Part shown: positions 61,707 through 64,000 of the stretch, piece after piece
How the letters are laid out: each line of letters starts with the position of its first letter
Position numbering within the stretch: the first letter of the stretch is position 1
Assembly: GCA_020629795.1 (NCBI GenBank)
Contig: JAHDCR010000004.1
Coordinates: 1-64,000 of the forward strand
Direction of reading: 5' to 3'
DNA length: 64,000 bases
Source: Candidatus Altimarinota bacterium
GTDB taxonomy: Bacteria > Patescibacteriota > Gracilibacteria > BD1-5 > UBA6164
The notes under the pieces: model-generated
Seen by the model: the letters and a program-made list of their open reading frames with translations, nothing else
Database searches by the model: none
What the model was told of the DNA's origin: nothing
Program-made: the position numbers and the translations under genes

Positions 61707-62938
61707 TATTTCATGAATTTTTTATGTATATTCTTGAGTTGAGGATTTGTAACATGAGTATATACCTGAGTAGTAGTAATGCTTGCATGTCACAGCATTT
61801 CTTGAATACTCCTTAAATCTGCTCATGCTCATAGGAGCGTAGTTGCAAATGAGTGTCTGAGTGTATGCGCTGAAATATTTTTGAGTATGAGCGCTTGTAG
61901 TGAATATTTTTTAATCATACCAGTAATAAAAAAACGAGTAAGTCGCATATTTTCATCCTCTAAAATATCTATGTTATTCTTCCCAACATTATGTCTGATA
62001 AAAAGAGGGGAGAGATGATCATCTCTTGCATTTAAATATTCTTTTATAAGCGATGCAGCGAGCTGTGTAAGATACACTACGCGGATTTTTCTTCACTTAC
62101 CACGAACTGCGAATTCCAATGTTTCAAGATTAATATCTTTTTTATTGAGACTTGTTAGCTCTGAAATACGTAATCCAGTAGAGTAAATACACATCATAAT
62201 AGCGAGATCTCTTTTTCATATGATAGTACCTACATCTGGAGCCTTAAAGAGTCTTTCTAGCTCTTCATCAGAGAGAAATTCTACTCTCCTAGGTTCAGCT
62301 TTGATGAGATCTATTGATGTAGCACTGAGAGATTTTTGTCATTGTTTTTCAAGATATTTTAAAAAACTCCGAAGTGTTATCATATATGCATTTGCAGTTT
62401 TGATTGTTATCTTTTTTTCTCACTTATAGAGATAACTTCTAAATCATTCAGCCAATTTGAGAGTTATTTCTCATACAGTAAAATTGAAACTGTCTATATT
62501 TTTTTCTTCTAAATATTCTGAAAATTTTTCTAAATGTCTTGAATACTGTTCCACCGTCTTGAGAGATCTGTTTTTTATAACTTCGAGCCAATCTATAAAG
62601 TCACTACATGCCTCAATATAGGGGATTCAATCTATATTTTTTTCATAGTGATGTTCAGATAGCTTTTCAGGTGAAATTACTGGAATGACTCAGTTTGTTT
62701 CAGATATTTGTTTTGATCTTGCGAGAGACTTTTCTCAGAGTTTCAACATATACTGTATTCTATCTGGATTACAAATGATACAATGTCACGTTCGAGTAAT
62801 AAAACTGTGTTCTTTTTCACAAGGTTCAACTCAAATTGCAAAGAGTTTTCAATCACGTTTCATTTGAACTTTGTATTTTTGCGGGAGCATATTACTTGCA
62901 TCAAAAATAAGCGAACTATCTATAGAGTGTTCGCTCAT
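61706..62938 (-). CDS. Xer-type tyrosine recombinase with N-terminal Cys/His module
   Basis: 410 residues from ATG; a GTG 30 bases upstream is an alternative start. The C-terminal catalytic domain has the full set: Arg in STGLRISELT, Lys in GKGRKIRVV, HTLRHSFATTLLG, GHASITTT and the Tyr in QVYTHV. Residues ~110-210 are the SAM-like DNA-binding domain (KTVEQYSRHLEKFSEYLEE). Ahead of it is an extra ~100-residue module with PCEKEHSF and GHCIICNPDRIQ, a likely zinc site not usual for XerC/XerD. It probably resolves chromosome dimers at dif; mobile-element integrase is less likely in this housekeeping setting. Confidence 0.85.
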
Positions 62939-62973
62939 GAAACTTTTATTTTGAGGAGAGATATTCACTGTTA

Positions 62974-63408
62974 TTAAATTTTTGATGGATCAAAGTCGGG
63001 ATATTTTTTTATGAAATTTTGCATTGGTATAAATAAGTTATCTCATATAGATTTTACATCATCCCAACTCATCCATATCCATTTTTCAAGTTTATGAGGT
63101 TCCATATTTTTCAAAGTACCAGAGAAAATCTTTATAACGGGCAGTAATGTTATATAGTGCTTGTTATCAGATTCCATATAATCATCAGTAAAAAAATCAA
63201 GCATTATGTTACTTTTTTGTGTATCTAGATTCGTTTCTTCTTTTAGTTCTCTTATAGCAGTTTCTTCAACTGATTCACCAAATTCTTGGTGTCATCAAGG
63301 AAATGAGAATTTTCATTCTCAATGAGATCATTTTCGTTTTCCTATGAGAACTTTTCATTCATTATTTATAACTATGATTCATACTCAAACCCTTACAATT
63401 TTTTCCAT
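62974..63408 (-). CDS. NUDIX hydrolase
   Basis: 144 residues. The NUDIX box reads GHQEFGESVEETAIRELKEE, with REL-x-EE intact and preceded by FPG; two glycines are TGA. It cleaves nucleoside diphosphates linked to another group, often as MutT-like clean-up. It sits between Map and the recombinase with 11 to 35 base spacers. Confidence 0.9.
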
Positions 63409-63419
63409 AATATAGTATT

Positions 63420-64000
63420 TTACACAATAATTTCTGGACCATTTTCAGTAATAAGAACGGTATGCTCAAATTGGCATCAGATACTTCCATCATCTACATA
63501 AATTTCCCAATCTCACTCATCAGTAATTTTTCCAGATGAATATCAAAGTATAGGCTCTATTGCGAGAGTCATACCAGCTTTTAATTTAGTACCAGTTCCT
63601 GGAGTACCATAGTTGTATATATATGGTTGTTCGTGGAGAGTTTTCCCAACTCCATGACCTGTTAAATCTCTGATAATATGATATCAATGTTTAGAAACAT
63701 AACTTTCTACAGCGTGACCTATATCTCCTACGGTATTTCAAACTAGGGCTTGCTCTAATGCTTTGTCTAAAGCTTTTTTACCCACTCTGAGAAACTCTCT
63801 TTGATTTGCATATTTAGTATCATCTCAAATGATAACCGTAAAAGCTGCATCAGTACATATTCCATGCTTTTTATCTTTTACTCAGAAATCAATAGTTACA
63901 ACATCTCATTCTTTAAAGATAATATCTGGCAGTGGACGACCATGAACTACCACATCATTGACGCTCGTTTGCAGCGCATATTTGTATCAGTAAACACCTG
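63420..64000 (-). CDS. map: methionine aminopeptidase (5' end outside window)
   Basis: 193 C-terminal residues are visible. YALQTSVNDVVVHGRPL, VTIDFGVKDKKHGICTDAAFT with the metal-binding Asp residues, GHGVGKTLHEQPYI, AIEPIL and the final EHTVLIT are type I MetAP hallmarks. It removes the initiator methionine co-translationally. The downstream NUDIX gene follows 11 bases later and probably shares the transcript. Confidence 0.95.

Overview
The window comes from an organism that reads UGA as glycine (translation table 25). The supplied standard-code ORF track therefore shreds nearly every gene. When TGA is read as Gly and only TAA/TAG as stops, about 53 densely packed genes appear, and conserved motifs are restored: the FtsE-like Walker A, the MurC nucleotide loop, HRLDKDTSG in the RluD-type synthase, the NUDIX box and the CorC CBS/loop motif. 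CGA and CGG still fall at conserved arginines (for example PERVMDIQ in Tgt and LRSFLKYL in the Xer recombinase). UGA=Gly, AT-rich DNA and very short spacers fit the candidate phyla Gracilibacteria/Absconditabacteria. Retention of CGA/CGG as Arg argues against Absconditabacterales, so a Gracilibacteria-type bacterium (CPR/Patescibacteria) is the best guess.

Layout. 1-4551: surface and pilus genes (a self-cleaving S74-chaperone protein, a beta-helix protein, three pilin-like proteins). 4608-16935: mixed housekeeping and envelope genes (CorC-type protein, nucleotidyltransferase, rubredoxin-superoxide reductase fusion, VirD4/TraG-like ATPase, FtsE-like ATPase, DnaJ, RecO-like, RluD-like, Hsp20, secreted proteins). 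17046-27129: a surface-protein island with one small UGA-free protein and two giant, divergently transcribed secreted proteins that share a C-terminal module. 27188-35154: KsgA, then a polysaccharide locus of four rightward genes (two GT2-like, a C-methyltransferase-like protein, a GT14-like transferase) converging on three leftward genes (GT8, pyruvyl transferase, Wzx-like flippase). 35241-44562: malic enzyme, a large GT-C-like membrane protein, a DtxR-type regulator, two HD hydrolases, Tgt and an RseP-type protease. 44703-59177: a 1340-residue unknown protein, a PilV-like pilin, RlmN, SecD, a BCP peroxiredoxin, an RnfD/NqrB-like membrane protein and three exported proteins. 59196-64000 (all leftward): MurC, Pth, then a separate run of methionine aminopeptidase, NUDIX, Xer recombinase and kinase-like protein.

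How it fits together. Much of the window serves the cell surface: pilins, secreted multidomain adhesin-like proteins, SecD and RseP for export and envelope quality control, and a polymer assembly locus. This suits an episymbiotic or host-attached lifestyle, which is an inference. Convergent genes are often separated by near-perfect palindromic terminators; in three places a stop codon lies inside the hairpin. No spacer exceeds 300 bases, and I recognised no rRNA, tRNA, CRISPR array or insertion sequence.
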